DNA from: Amycolatopsis bullii
GTDB lineage: Bacteria > Actinomycetota > Actinomycetes > Mycobacteriales > Pseudonocardiaceae
Assembly (NCBI RefSeq): GCF_014654205.1
Contig: NZ_BNAW01000002.1
Location: forward strand, 124,001-188,000
Direction of reading: 5' to 3'
Length of the DNA stretch: 64,000 nucleotides
Shown here: in pieces, positions 25,501 to 32,731 of the stretch
Layout: every line of letters starts with the position of its first letter
Position numbering within the stretch: position 1 is the stretch's first letter
Made by a program: the position numbers and the translations under genes
Notes under the pieces: model-generated
What the model was told of the DNA's origin: nothing
What the model saw: the letters and a program-made list of their open reading frames with translations, nothing else
Databases searched by the model: none

Positions 25501-26624
25501 CGGGTGAGCACGGTCCGCAACGCGGCGGTCGCGGTGGCCACGGACGCGGCGGAGCGGGACAGCGCGATCCGCAGCGAGTGCGCGCCCTCCTCGGGCCGCG
25601 CCCAGTGGAACTGGTGGCAGGGCAGGGCGAACACGTTGTGCTCACGCAGCGCGGACCACACCTCGAGCCCGGTGCGGGGACCGACGTCGAGCCGTTCGAC
25701 GCTCGCCCGGCTGTCGGGGTCGGGGAACCGGACGTCCGGCACGCCGGCGAGCCCCTCGCGCAGGGTGGCCCGGTTGCCGGCGATGAACCGGTGCAGCTCG
25801 GCGAGGCCGCCGCCGGCCGCCTCCTCGGCGAAGCGCCGGACCATGGACAGCACGAGCGGCGAGACGCCGAGCAGGATGTCGGAGTACACCTTCGCCAGCG
25901 GCAGCCCGACGTTCGCCGCCGAGACCAGCCAGCCGATCTTCAGCTCGAGCGTGGGCCACAGCTTGCCGGTGTCCTCGATCACGACCCAGCGGCAGCCGCT
26001 CGCCTCCAGCACCGCGTAGTGGTCGTAGTGCGCGCGGGTGTCGAACCCGCGGAACGAGGTGTCGAGGGTGAGCACCACACCGTGGTCCGCGCACTGCGCC
26101 GCGAGGCGGCGCAGCCGCTCCTCGGACAGCACGCGGCCGGTCGGGTTGTTGGGGGTGGTGACGAACAGGCAGCCGACCGACCGCAGCAGCGCCGGGTCCA
26201 GGTCGCCGCCGTGCAGCTGCTCCTCCTCGACCGGGACCAGCCGCAGGCCGACCCCGCGCAGGATGTCCGGGATGTTGTCGAAGGTGGGGTGCACCAGGCC
26301 GATCGCGTCGGTGGTGGTGGCCAGCGACCGCGCGAAGATCTCCATCGCCACCGAGGACGAGTAGCAGCTGAGCACCCGGCCGTCGGCCGCCGGGTAGCTG
26401 TGCTGCCCGAGCAGTTCGAAGTAGGCGCGGTGCGAGTCGTGCTCGATCTCTTCGACCGGGCGTTTCACCGCGTCGGCCCACAGGTCCGGCAAGGCGTCGA
26501 TGATGCTCGTCTGGCTCGGGGTGAGCGCCTGCCGGGCGTGCCCGTCGGAGAGGTTGAGCGGACTGTTCAGCGCCAGGTATTCGAACTGGGTGAGGTTGCC
26601 GGGACTCGTCTGCGTGTCCTGCAT
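25497..26624 (-). CDS. mppP: MppP-like PLP-dependent L-arginine oxidase/hydroxylase
   Basis: The protein has 375 residues. It matches MppP closely in recognisable signatures: the N-terminal L-T-Q-F-E-Y-L-A-L-N and D-G-H-A-R-Q (His29, a key residue in MppP), S-C-Y-S-S-S-V near 87, V-H-P-T-F-D-N near 111, T-T-P-N-N-P-T-G (Asn160), and the PLP lysine Lys221 in I-E-D-T-G-K-L-W. MppP uses PLP and O2, with no other cofactor, to turn L-arginine into 4-hydroxy-2-ketoarginine plus 2-ketoarginine. This is the committing step to enduracididine. The ATG at 26624 is preceded by a 283-base intergenic region facing the glycosyltransferase. It is the first gene of the cassette. Confidence 0.9.
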   Translation of the reverse strand: MQDTQTSPGNLTQFEYLALNSPLNLSDGHARQALTPSQTSIIDALPDLWADAVKRPVEEIEHDSHRAYFELLGQHSYPAADGRVLSCYSSSVAMEIFARSLATTTDAIGLVHPTFDNIPDILRGVGLRLVPVEEEQLHGGDLDPALLRSVGCLFVTTPNNPTGRVLSEERLRRLAAQCADHGVVLTLDTSFRGFDTRAHYDHYAVLEASGCRWVVIEDTGKLWPTLELKIGWLVSAANVGLPLAKVYSDILLGVSPLVLSMVRRFAEEAAGGGLAELHRFIAGNRATLREGLAGVPDVRFPDPDSRASVERLDVGPRTGLEVWSALREHNVFALPCHQFHWARPEEGAHSLRIALSRSAASVATATAALRTVLTR

Positions 26625-26907
26625 TGGTATCACAAGCACCTTACGTAGGAATGGAGGGGATCGCCCATGCTTGGAGCATCCGAACGCGGCGAAAGGAAAA
26701 AGCGGCCGGGCGCTCACCGGGAACGGACTGTTCACCGGGACGTCCCGAGGCTAGCAGGAAAACAATGATTTCCGGCCCAGCCGCGGAAACTGCTCCTGCA
26801 CCCCGCTGATGACCAGCACCTTTTCCCCAGAAATCAAGGGCGTTGCCGGTTTACGGCCACACCGGGATCCTGATCGGGAAAATCGATGCCCGGGTGAGAC
26901 GAGGTGA
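26625..26907. other. Divergent intergenic region between mppP-like and GT39 genes
   Basis: This 283-base stretch is noticeably more AT-rich than its surroundings, including a CGAAAGGAAAAAGC block (26689-26702) and GGAAAACAATGATTTCC, a five-base-arm palindrome. It should hold both promoters. On the mppP strand TACGTA (26642-26647) could be a -10, but no good -35 is placed. GAGGTG precedes the GT39 start. No coding sequence is evident. Confidence 0.45.
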
Positions 26908-28434
26908 ATGACCGTGTCCACAACGGTTACCGGTCCCGAAACGGCGACCCGGGAGCACGCGGCCGTGGTGCCGTTCCGGTGGAAACCGGTGCTCGCGGTG
27001 AGCCTCGCGCTCACCGCGGTGCTGCTGGCGCTGGCGGGGCGATACGGCTACTACATGGACGAGCTGTATTTCCGCGTCGCGGGCGACCACCTCGGCTGGG
27101 GATACGTCGACCAGCCGCCGCTGGTGGCGTTGCTCGCGAAAGCGCAGACGGCTTTGTTCGGCGACACGCTGTTCGCCATCCGGGTCGTGCCCGCCCTGCT
27201 GGCCGGGCTTTCGGTGTGGGTCGCCGCGCACCTGGCCCGCGAACTCGGCGGCGGGGGCGGGGCCCAGGTGCTGGCCGCGAGCGCCGCCGCCGGCACGCTG
27301 GCGACCATGGCCGCCGGGCACGTCCTGCACCCGACCGCGGTCGACCACGTCGTGTGGGTGACGCTCTGCTGGCTGCTGGTCCGGCTGCTGCGCACCCGCG
27401 ACTCCCGCCTGTGGCTCGCCATCGGCGCGGTGGTCGGGATCGGCCTGCTCGCGAAGTACCTCGTCGTCCTGCTGGTCGCCGGGCTGGTCGCGGGGCTGCT
27501 GGTGGCCGGGCCGCGGCAGGTCCTGCGCGACCGGTTCCTCGCCCTCGGCGCCGGGCTGGGCCTGCTGATCGCGCTGCCGGTGCTCGTCTGGCAGGCCCCG
27601 CACGGCTGGCCGCAGTTCTCGATGGCCTCGGAGATGTCCGAACCGCTCAGCGTCGGCGGCGCGGTGAACTTCCTCATCGGCCAGCCGCTGATGACCGGCC
27701 TGTTCCTCACCCCGGTCTGGATCGCCGGGCTGACCGGGCTGCTGCGCCGTCCACAGTGGCGTGACTACCGCGCGCTCGCGGTCGCCTACCTGGTGATCGC
27801 GGTGGTGCTGCTGCTCGTCGGCGGGTTCGGGCGCTACACCGAGGGCCTGCTGACGTCGCTGACCGCCGCGGGCTGCGTCCCGGCGGCCGCCTGGGTCAGG
27901 ACGGTGCCGCGCCGGATCGTGCTGGCCGCGGCGGTGGTCGTGAACGCGGTGCTGGCGGCGGTGATGTGCCTGCCGGTGCTGCCGGCGTCGGCCTACGCGG
28001 AAGACTCCCCGCTGGCCGGGTTCGGCGACGCCCAGCTCGGCCAGACCGGCTGGGAAGAGCTGACCGAGCAGGTCGCCACGGTGTACCGCGGCCTGCCCCC
28101 GGCCGAGCGCGCCCGCGCGATCGTCTACGGCCAGAACTACGCCGAAGCGGGCGCGGTCGACCGGTTCGGGCCGGCCCGGGGACTCCCGCCGGCCTACAGC
28201 GGCCTCAACTCCTACCACGACTTCGGCCGCCCGGCCGACGACCGGACGGTCGTCCTCGCCGTCGGGGTCGATCCCGCGGCTTTCGGGCGTCACTTCGCCC
28301 GCTGCGTGCCCGCGGCCACACTGCACTTCGCGTTGCCGCACCTCGAAGAGGGGAAACCGGTTCTGCTCTGCCACGACCCGGTGCAGCCGTGGGACCGGCT
28401 GTGGCCGCAGCTGCGCTGGGTCGGCACGTTCTGA
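26908..28434 (+). CDS. GT39/ArnT-type membrane glycosyltransferase
   Basis: The protein has 508 residues and a GAGGTG ribosome site. About ten to eleven hydrophobic spans occupy residues 28-365, followed by a soluble C-terminal domain (about 370-508). The first extracytoplasmic loop contains Y-Y-M-D-E-L-Y-F, the Asp-Glu pair expected to be catalytic in PMT/ArnT-like enzymes, then W-G-Y-V-D-Q-P-P-L-V. These enzymes take a sugar from a polyprenyl-phosphate donor and act outside the membrane. In mannopeptimycin and ramoplanin pathways relatives mannosylate the exported peptide. Here it lies convergent to the NRPS operon and divergent from the mppP-like gene, so the peptide is a plausible acceptor. 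Housekeeping paralogues are common in actinomycetes. Confidence 0.8.
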   Translation: MTVSTTVTGPETATREHAAVVPFRWKPVLAVSLALTAVLLALAGRYGYYMDELYFRVAGDHLGWGYVDQPPLVALLAKAQTALFGDTLFAIRVVPALLAGLSVWVAAHLARELGGGGGAQVLAASAAAGTLATMAAGHVLHPTAVDHVVWVTLCWLLVRLLRTRDSRLWLAIGAVVGIGLLAKYLVVLLVAGLVAGLLVAGPRQVLRDRFLALGAGLGLLIALPVLVWQAPHGWPQFSMASEMSEPLSVGGAVNFLIGQPLMTGLFLTPVWIAGLTGLLRRPQWRDYRALAVAYLVIAVVLLLVGGFGRYTEGLLTSLTAAGCVPAAAWVRTVPRRIVLAAAVVVNAVLAAVMCLPVLPASAYAEDSPLAGFGDAQLGQTGWEELTEQVATVYRGLPPAERARAIVYGQNYAEAGAVDRFGPARGLPPAYSGLNSYHDFGRPADDRTVVLAVGVDPAAFGRHFARCVPAATLHFALPHLEEGKPVLLCHDPVQPWDRLWPQLRWVGTF

Positions 28435-28435
28435 C

Positions 28436-28476
28436 GCCGTGATACCGCGGGAGGACCCTTCCCGCGGTATCACGGC
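28436..28476. terminator. Strong bidirectional hairpin terminator
   Basis: A perfect 17-bp inverted repeat, GCCGTGATACCGCGGGA (28436-28452) and its complement (28460-28476), encloses a seven-base loop. It lies between the convergent glycosyltransferase and response-regulator genes, and the regulator's stop codon (28470-28472) is inside the right arm. There is no long T-run, as usual for GC-rich actinomycetes. It would end transcription from both sides. Confidence 0.85.
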
Positions 28477-29144
28477 TCGGCCCGCGGCCAGGATCCGTTG
28501 CGCAGGTGGGTGAGCACGGCCAGCACGCGGTGGTGACCTTCGCCGCCCGCCAAGCCCAGTTTGGTGAAGATGGCGCCGATGTACTTCGCCACCGCGGCCG
28601 GGCTGACGCCGAGCTGCGCGGCGATCGCGCCGTTCGCCCGGCCTTCGGCCATCAGGGCCAGCACCTGGCGTTCCCGGGCGGTGAGCCGGTCGAGCGGCCG
28701 GTCGCGGCGCAGCAGCCGCCGGACCACCTCCGGGTCGATCACCGTTCCGCCCGCGGCGATGCGCTCGACGGCGTCGACGAACTCCCGGACCTCGCCGACG
28801 CGGTCCTTCAGCAGATACCCCAGGCCACCCGTGCGGCCGCGGTCGGCGGACTCCAGCAGCTCGAACGCGTAGGTCGTCGCGACGTACTGCGTCAGCACCA
28901 GCACCGCCAGTCCCGGGCGCCGGGACCGCAGCTCCACCGCGGCGCGCAGGCCTTCGTCCGCGAACCCCGGGGGCATCCGGACGTCGGTGACGAGGATGTC
29001 CGGCAGCTGGGCGTCGACCGCCGCGGTCAGCGCGGCGGCGTCGCCGACGGCCGCGACCACCTCGTGGCCGAACCCCTCCAGCAGGGCCCGGAGCCCCTCC
29101 CGCAGCAAGACCGTGTCTTCGGCGAGGACTACACGCAGTCCCAC
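28470..29144 (-). CDS. LuxR-type (NarL/FixJ) response regulator
   Basis: The protein has 224 residues from a GTG. It has a receiver domain (V-L-A-E-D near residue 7, phospho-acceptor in I-L-V-T-D-V-R-M-P near 54, Y-L-L-K-D near 107) and a C-terminal LuxR helix-turn-helix (L-T-A-R-E-R-Q-V-L-A-L-M-A-E-G, V-S-P-A-A-V-A-K-Y-I). It overlaps the kinase gene by 16 bases and is the final gene of the long NRPS operon. Being inside the operon, it is well placed to form a feedback loop. Its stop lies in the terminator hairpin. Confidence 0.9.
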   Translation of the reverse strand: MGLRVVLAEDTVLLREGLRALLEGFGHEVVAAVGDAAALTAAVDAQLPDILVTDVRMPPGFADEGLRAAVELRSRRPGLAVLVLTQYVATTYAFELLESADRGRTGGLGYLLKDRVGEVREFVDAVERIAAGGTVIDPEVVRRLLRRDRPLDRLTARERQVLALMAEGRANGAIAAQLGVSPAAVAKYIGAIFTKLGLAGGEGHHRVLAVLTHLRNGSWPRAEP

Positions 29145-30331
29145 GGCAGCTCCACCCGCAGTTCCGTCGGCCCGCCCGGCGGGCTGGCCAGCGCGAGCAC
29201 CCCGCCGACGACCGAGACCCGGTCGGCCAGGCCCTGCAGCCCGGTGCCGCGACGCGGGTCGGCGCCGCCCTCCCCCGGGTCGGCGACGCACAGCACGAGC
29301 CGGCCTCCGGTCACCGCGCCGGTGACCGACGCCTGATCGGCTCCGCTGTGCTTGGCGACGTTGGCCAGCGCTTCGCTCACCACGAAGTACGCCACCGCCT
29401 CGACCGCCGGCGACGTGCGGTGCGGCAGCTCGATCCGGACGGCGACCGCGAGCGGGCTCCGTTCGGCGAGCTCGGTCACCGCCGCCGTGACACCCCGGTC
29501 GGTGAGCACCTGCGGGTGGATGCCGTGGATCAGCTCGCGGATTTCGGCGAGCACGGCGTCGGCTTCGGCGCGCGCCCGCGCCACCAGCCGCGGGCCGGGG
29601 CCCTCGGCACCGTCGAGGCCGAGTTCCGCCATGCCCAAGGTCAGGGCCAGGGCGACGAGCCGCTGCTGGGCGCCGTCGTGCAGGTCGCGTTCGATGCGCC
29701 GCCGTTCGGCTTCGAACGCGGCAACCAGCCGGGTCCGCGACCGCGTCAGTTCCTCGACGCGGTCGGTGAGGCCGGGGTCCGGGCGGGTCAGCATGATCCG
29801 CGCGAAGGCCGCCTGCCCCCGGGCGAACAGGCTGAGCAGGCACGCGGCCACCGGCAGCAGCAGCACCCCGGCCAGCACGGCCACTGGTGCGCTGACCGGG
29901 CCGTCGTCGTTGACCAGCGAATCGACGCCGAAGACGAACTCCAGCAACGGCGCCAGCAGGACCACCAGCACGCTCGCCACGACGATGAGCACGACCAGGT
30001 TCGCGACCGCGATGACGACGGTGAACGCCACGGCGTACCCGAACTTCCGCCACCGCAGGCCGCCATCCAGCGGGACGCGCGCGCCCGTTCCCCGGTCGAG
30101 CAGGTGCAGCCGCCGCCGCTCGACCGCGGCCAGCGGCACCGCCAGCAGCACGCCGGCCGCCACCACGGCGACCGCCCCGGCGCCGTAGGCCACCGGGGTG
30201 TCCTGCGCGAGCACCCACTTGGCCGGCGCGAGGATCGGCAACGCGGCCGCCGCGCCGGCCGCGACGTAGCACAGCGATCGCCACGGCCCGCCCCACCCGG
30301 GGAGCCGCCGCGGGCGGCCGGTTTCACCCAC
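29129..30331 (-). CDS. HisKA_3-type sensor histidine kinase
   Basis: The protein has 400 residues from a GTG that overlaps the MFS stop by eight bases. Four or five membrane spans fall in about residues 18-175. The H-box follows, E-A-E-R-R-R-I-E-R-D-L-H-D-G-A-Q-Q-R (about 207-224), typical of HisKA_3 kinases, then an HATPase domain with S-E-A-L-A-N-V-A-K-H and D-P-G-E-G-G-A-D near 330, and G-T-G-L-Q-G-L-A-D-R-V. There is no large extracytoplasmic sensor, so it probably senses within or at the membrane, like cell-envelope-stress kinases. With the downstream regulator it is a plausible sensor of the antibiotic or of envelope damage. Confidence 0.9.
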   Translation of the reverse strand: MGETGRPRRLPGWGGPWRSLCYVAAGAAAALPILAPAKWVLAQDTPVAYGAGAVAVVAAGVLLAVPLAAVERRRLHLLDRGTGARVPLDGGLRWRKFGYAVAFTVVIAVANLVVLIVVASVLVVLLAPLLEFVFGVDSLVNDDGPVSAPVAVLAGVLLLPVAACLLSLFARGQAAFARIMLTRPDPGLTDRVEELTRSRTRLVAAFEAERRRIERDLHDGAQQRLVALALTLGMAELGLDGAEGPGPRLVARARAEADAVLAEIRELIHGIHPQVLTDRGVTAAVTELAERSPLAVAVRIELPHRTSPAVEAVAYFVVSEALANVAKHSGADQASVTGAVTGGRLVLCVADPGEGGADPRRGTGLQGLADRVSVVGGVLALASPPGGPTELRVELPWDCV

Positions 30332-31550
30332 CGGCCGCCACCAGCTCGCCGGGCGCCGGAAACCGGCGGATGACCGGGCTCAGCGTGGTGCCCAGCGCCA
30401 CCACCGCCAGCGCGCCGGCGCACACCAGCAGCCCGGTCGCGCCGCCCGCACCGGCCAGCAGGCCGCCGGCCAGCGGGCCCAGCGCGCCCGCGCCGCCGGA
30501 ACAGAAACCAGCGATGCTGCTCACGCGCCCACGCAGCGTGTCGGGGGTGCTCAGCAGCTGATAGGTCAGCACCGTCGTGTTGGTCAGCGGGACGCCGAAC
30601 ATCGCCCCGCCCAGCAGGACGCCGAGCAGGAGACCGGCCGGCGCCACCGCCATCGCCGCGACCAGCACCGCGGCCAGCCACGAGAACCCCACGAGGATCA
30701 CCGGGGCGGACAGCAGCGCGGCCAGCCGTCCCGCGCACAGCCCGCCGAGCAGTCCGCCCACGCCCAGGCACGTCATCGTGAGGCCGATCTCGCCCGGCCC
30801 CACCCCGTTCGCGCCGGACTCCGCGAGCACGACCACGACCACGGCGCTGAACACCAGGTTGCAGCAGATCATCCAAACCAGGGTCGCCCGGATCGGCCGG
30901 TGGCCGAGCACCCAGCGGAAGCCCGCCACGACGCCGCCCCGCCCGCCGCGGCCGTCCACCGCGGCCGGGTCCGCGCTCCGCCGGGGCACGCGCAGGAACA
31001 CCAGCGCGGCGAAGGAAACGCCGAGCACGACCGCGTCCGCGACGAACGGGCCGGCGTGCCCGAGCGTGAACAGGAGCCCGGCCGCGGCCGGGCCGAGCAG
31101 GGTCGCGACGAACGGCCGCGTGGTGTTGCGGGCCACCGCCTGCTCCAGCTGCGCGGCCGGCACCACCTGCGGCAGCGTCGCGTGCTCGGCCGGGTCGAAC
31201 ACCGACCCGAGGAACCCCTCCGCGAGCGCGGCCGCCAGCACCAGCGGGAAGGAGTAGGCGTCCAGCAGGACGGCGACACCCAGCCCGGCCATGACGACGG
31301 CCCGCAGGCCCTGGCAGACCACCAGGACCTTCTTGCGGTTCCCCCGGTCCGCGAGCACGCCGGCGGGCACGATGGCCGCCATGTGCGCGATCATCAGCAC
31401 CGACGACGCCAGCCCGATCTGCCACGGCGTCCCCGCGAAGGCGAGGATCAGCAACGGGAACGCGACCTGGGTCACCTCGCCGGCCAGCTCCGAGAAGAGC
31501 TGGCTGCTCCAGAGGATGTTGTAGTCGCGGTTGCGGGACAGCGGGATCAC
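30324..31550 (-). CDS. MFS exporter of the NRPS cluster
   Basis: The protein has 408 residues from a GTG overlapping the thioesterase-like stop (GTGA). Twelve transmembrane segments are apparent. The N-terminal R-N-R-D-Y-N-I-L-W-S-S-Q-L-F-S and the A-D-R-G-N-R-K loop are typical of the enterobactin-exporter-like (EntS/MFS_3) subfamily found in NRPS clusters. Its position directly after the release enzyme suggests export of the finished or nearly finished peptide, possibly before extracytoplasmic glycosylation. Confidence 0.87.
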   Translation of the reverse strand: MIPLSRNRDYNILWSSQLFSELAGEVTQVAFPLLILAFAGTPWQIGLASSVLMIAHMAAIVPAGVLADRGNRKKVLVVCQGLRAVVMAGLGVAVLLDAYSFPLVLAAALAEGFLGSVFDPAEHATLPQVVPAAQLEQAVARNTTRPFVATLLGPAAAGLLFTLGHAGPFVADAVVLGVSFAALVFLRVPRRSADPAAVDGRGGRGGVVAGFRWVLGHRPIRATLVWMICCNLVFSAVVVVVLAESGANGVGPGEIGLTMTCLGVGGLLGGLCAGRLAALLSAPVILVGFSWLAAVLVAAMAVAPAGLLLGVLLGGAMFGVPLTNTTVLTYQLLSTPDTLRGRVSSIAGFCSGGAGALGPLAGGLLAGAGGATGLLVCAGALAVVALGTTLSPVIRRFPAPGELVAAGG

Positions 31551-32731
31551 GACGCCGGACCGCCTGCCCGGCGCGCCAGCCGCCCGGTCACCTGGACGCG
31601 GTCGACCCGCCCGGCCGGATCCCGCAGGAACCGGCCTTCGTGCGTGGTGCCCGACCGGTCGCGCACCCGGAACCGCAGGCCGGGGTGGCAGGTGAGCGGC
31701 CCGGTGCCGACGAGGACGAGGTGGTCCCCGGTCATCGTGAACTCGAACTCCGAGCGCCCGTTGCGGTAGACCCCGGCGCACCCGGGCCAGGCCGCGACCG
31801 GCTCCGGCCACGGCGCGGGCCGCCCGAGCGGGATCTCCAGCTCCGCCAGCACGTCGGCCCACAGCGCCGGGCCGGTTCCGGCGTTGGCGGTCAGCGCCAC
31901 CGCCGCGCCGGTGGCGGGGTCGAAGCGCAGGTGGCACGAGATCCCGTCGCCGGTGCCGTCGTGCCCGAACCAGTCCGCTCCGTCTTCGGCGCGGTAACGC
32001 GCCCAGCCGAGCCCCCACCCGTCGGCCATGCCGAACGGGCCGGCTTCCACCGGACCCAGCTGGTCGGCGCACATCGTCGCGACGACGTCGGCCGCGCAGA
32101 ACCGGACCAGCCCGGCCGCGCTCGAGGTCAGGCCGCCGTCGGGGGCTTCGAGGGCGGGCAGGAACTGCTCGTCGATCGGCACGATCCGCTCCCCCACCGC
32201 GTGGCCGCTGACGGTCGCGGCGGTGACCGGGATGCCCAGCGGCCGCAGCAGGATCGCCTCCAGCGCCTCCGCCCAGTCCATTCCGGTCGCTTCCTCCGCC
32301 AGCCACCCGGCCAGGACGTAGCCGACGTTGGAGTAGGAGAACACCGTGCCGGGCGGGAACTGCGGGCGCACCCGGAGGCAGTACCGGGCCGCCCACCGGG
32401 CGCGCGTACCCGTCTCCGGATCGTCCACTTCGGACTCCAGACCGGCCGTGTGGCTGAGCAGCCGGCGCAGCGTGACGGCTCCGCCGAGGCCGGTCAGGGG
32501 TTCGTCCAGGTCGAGATCGCCTTCCTCGGCCAGGATCAGCGTCAGCGCCGCGGTGAACGGCTTCGTGAGCGAGCCGAGCGGGAACGCCGAGCCGGCGGTC
32601 ATCGCCCGCCCCGATCCGTGCCGCTCCTCCCCCGCCTCGACCGCGACGGTCACGCCGTTCCGGCGCACCGCCAGCTGGGCGCCGGGCACCCGGTGTTTCT
32701 CGAGCAGTCTCGCCAGGTCTTCGGCGTCCAT
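31547..32731 (-). CDS. Penicillin-binding-protein-type thioesterase (stand-alone peptide cyclase)
   Basis: The protein has 394 residues, starting in the stop of the second NRPS (TGATG). It is a serine beta-lactamase/PBP fold: S-L-T-K (Ser54, Lys57), Y-S-N (Tyr133, Asn135), and H-D-G (257-259) in the place of K-T-G. A small lipocalin-like C-terminal domain runs from about residue 310 to the end. There is no signal peptide, so it is cytoplasmic, unlike a true PBP or beta-lactamase. PBP-type thioesterases such as SurE, MppK and related enzymes release and cyclise NRPS peptides head-to-tail, usually with a D residue at the C-terminus. The adjoining NRPS lacks a TE domain and ends in an epimerase, exactly the context in which these enzymes act. 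This is the most probable function. Confidence 0.85.
   Translation of the reverse strand: MDAEDLARLLEKHRVPGAQLAVRRNGVTVAVEAGEERHGSGRAMTAGSAFPLGSLTKPFTAALTLILAEEGDLDLDEPLTGLGGAVTLRRLLSHTAGLESEVDDPETGTRARWAARYCLRVRPQFPPGTVFSYSNVGYVLAGWLAEEATGMDWAEALEAILLRPLGIPVTAATVSGHAVGERIVPIDEQFLPALEAPDGGLTSSAAGLVRFCAADVVATMCADQLGPVEAGPFGMADGWGLGWARYRAEDGADWFGHDGTGDGISCHLRFDPATGAAVALTANAGTGPALWADVLAELEIPLGRPAPWPEPVAAWPGCAGVYRNGRSEFEFTMTGDHLVLVGTGPLTCHPGLRFRVRDRSGTTHEGRFLRDPAGRVDRVQVTGRLARRAGGPAS

Noticed and set aside
31547..32731. A self-resistance beta-lactamase or DD-peptidase
   Set aside because: It has the S-x-x-K / Y-x-N motifs but no signal peptide, and it is coupled to an NRPS that ends in an epimerase without TE. 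The PBP-type thioesterase explanation fits better.
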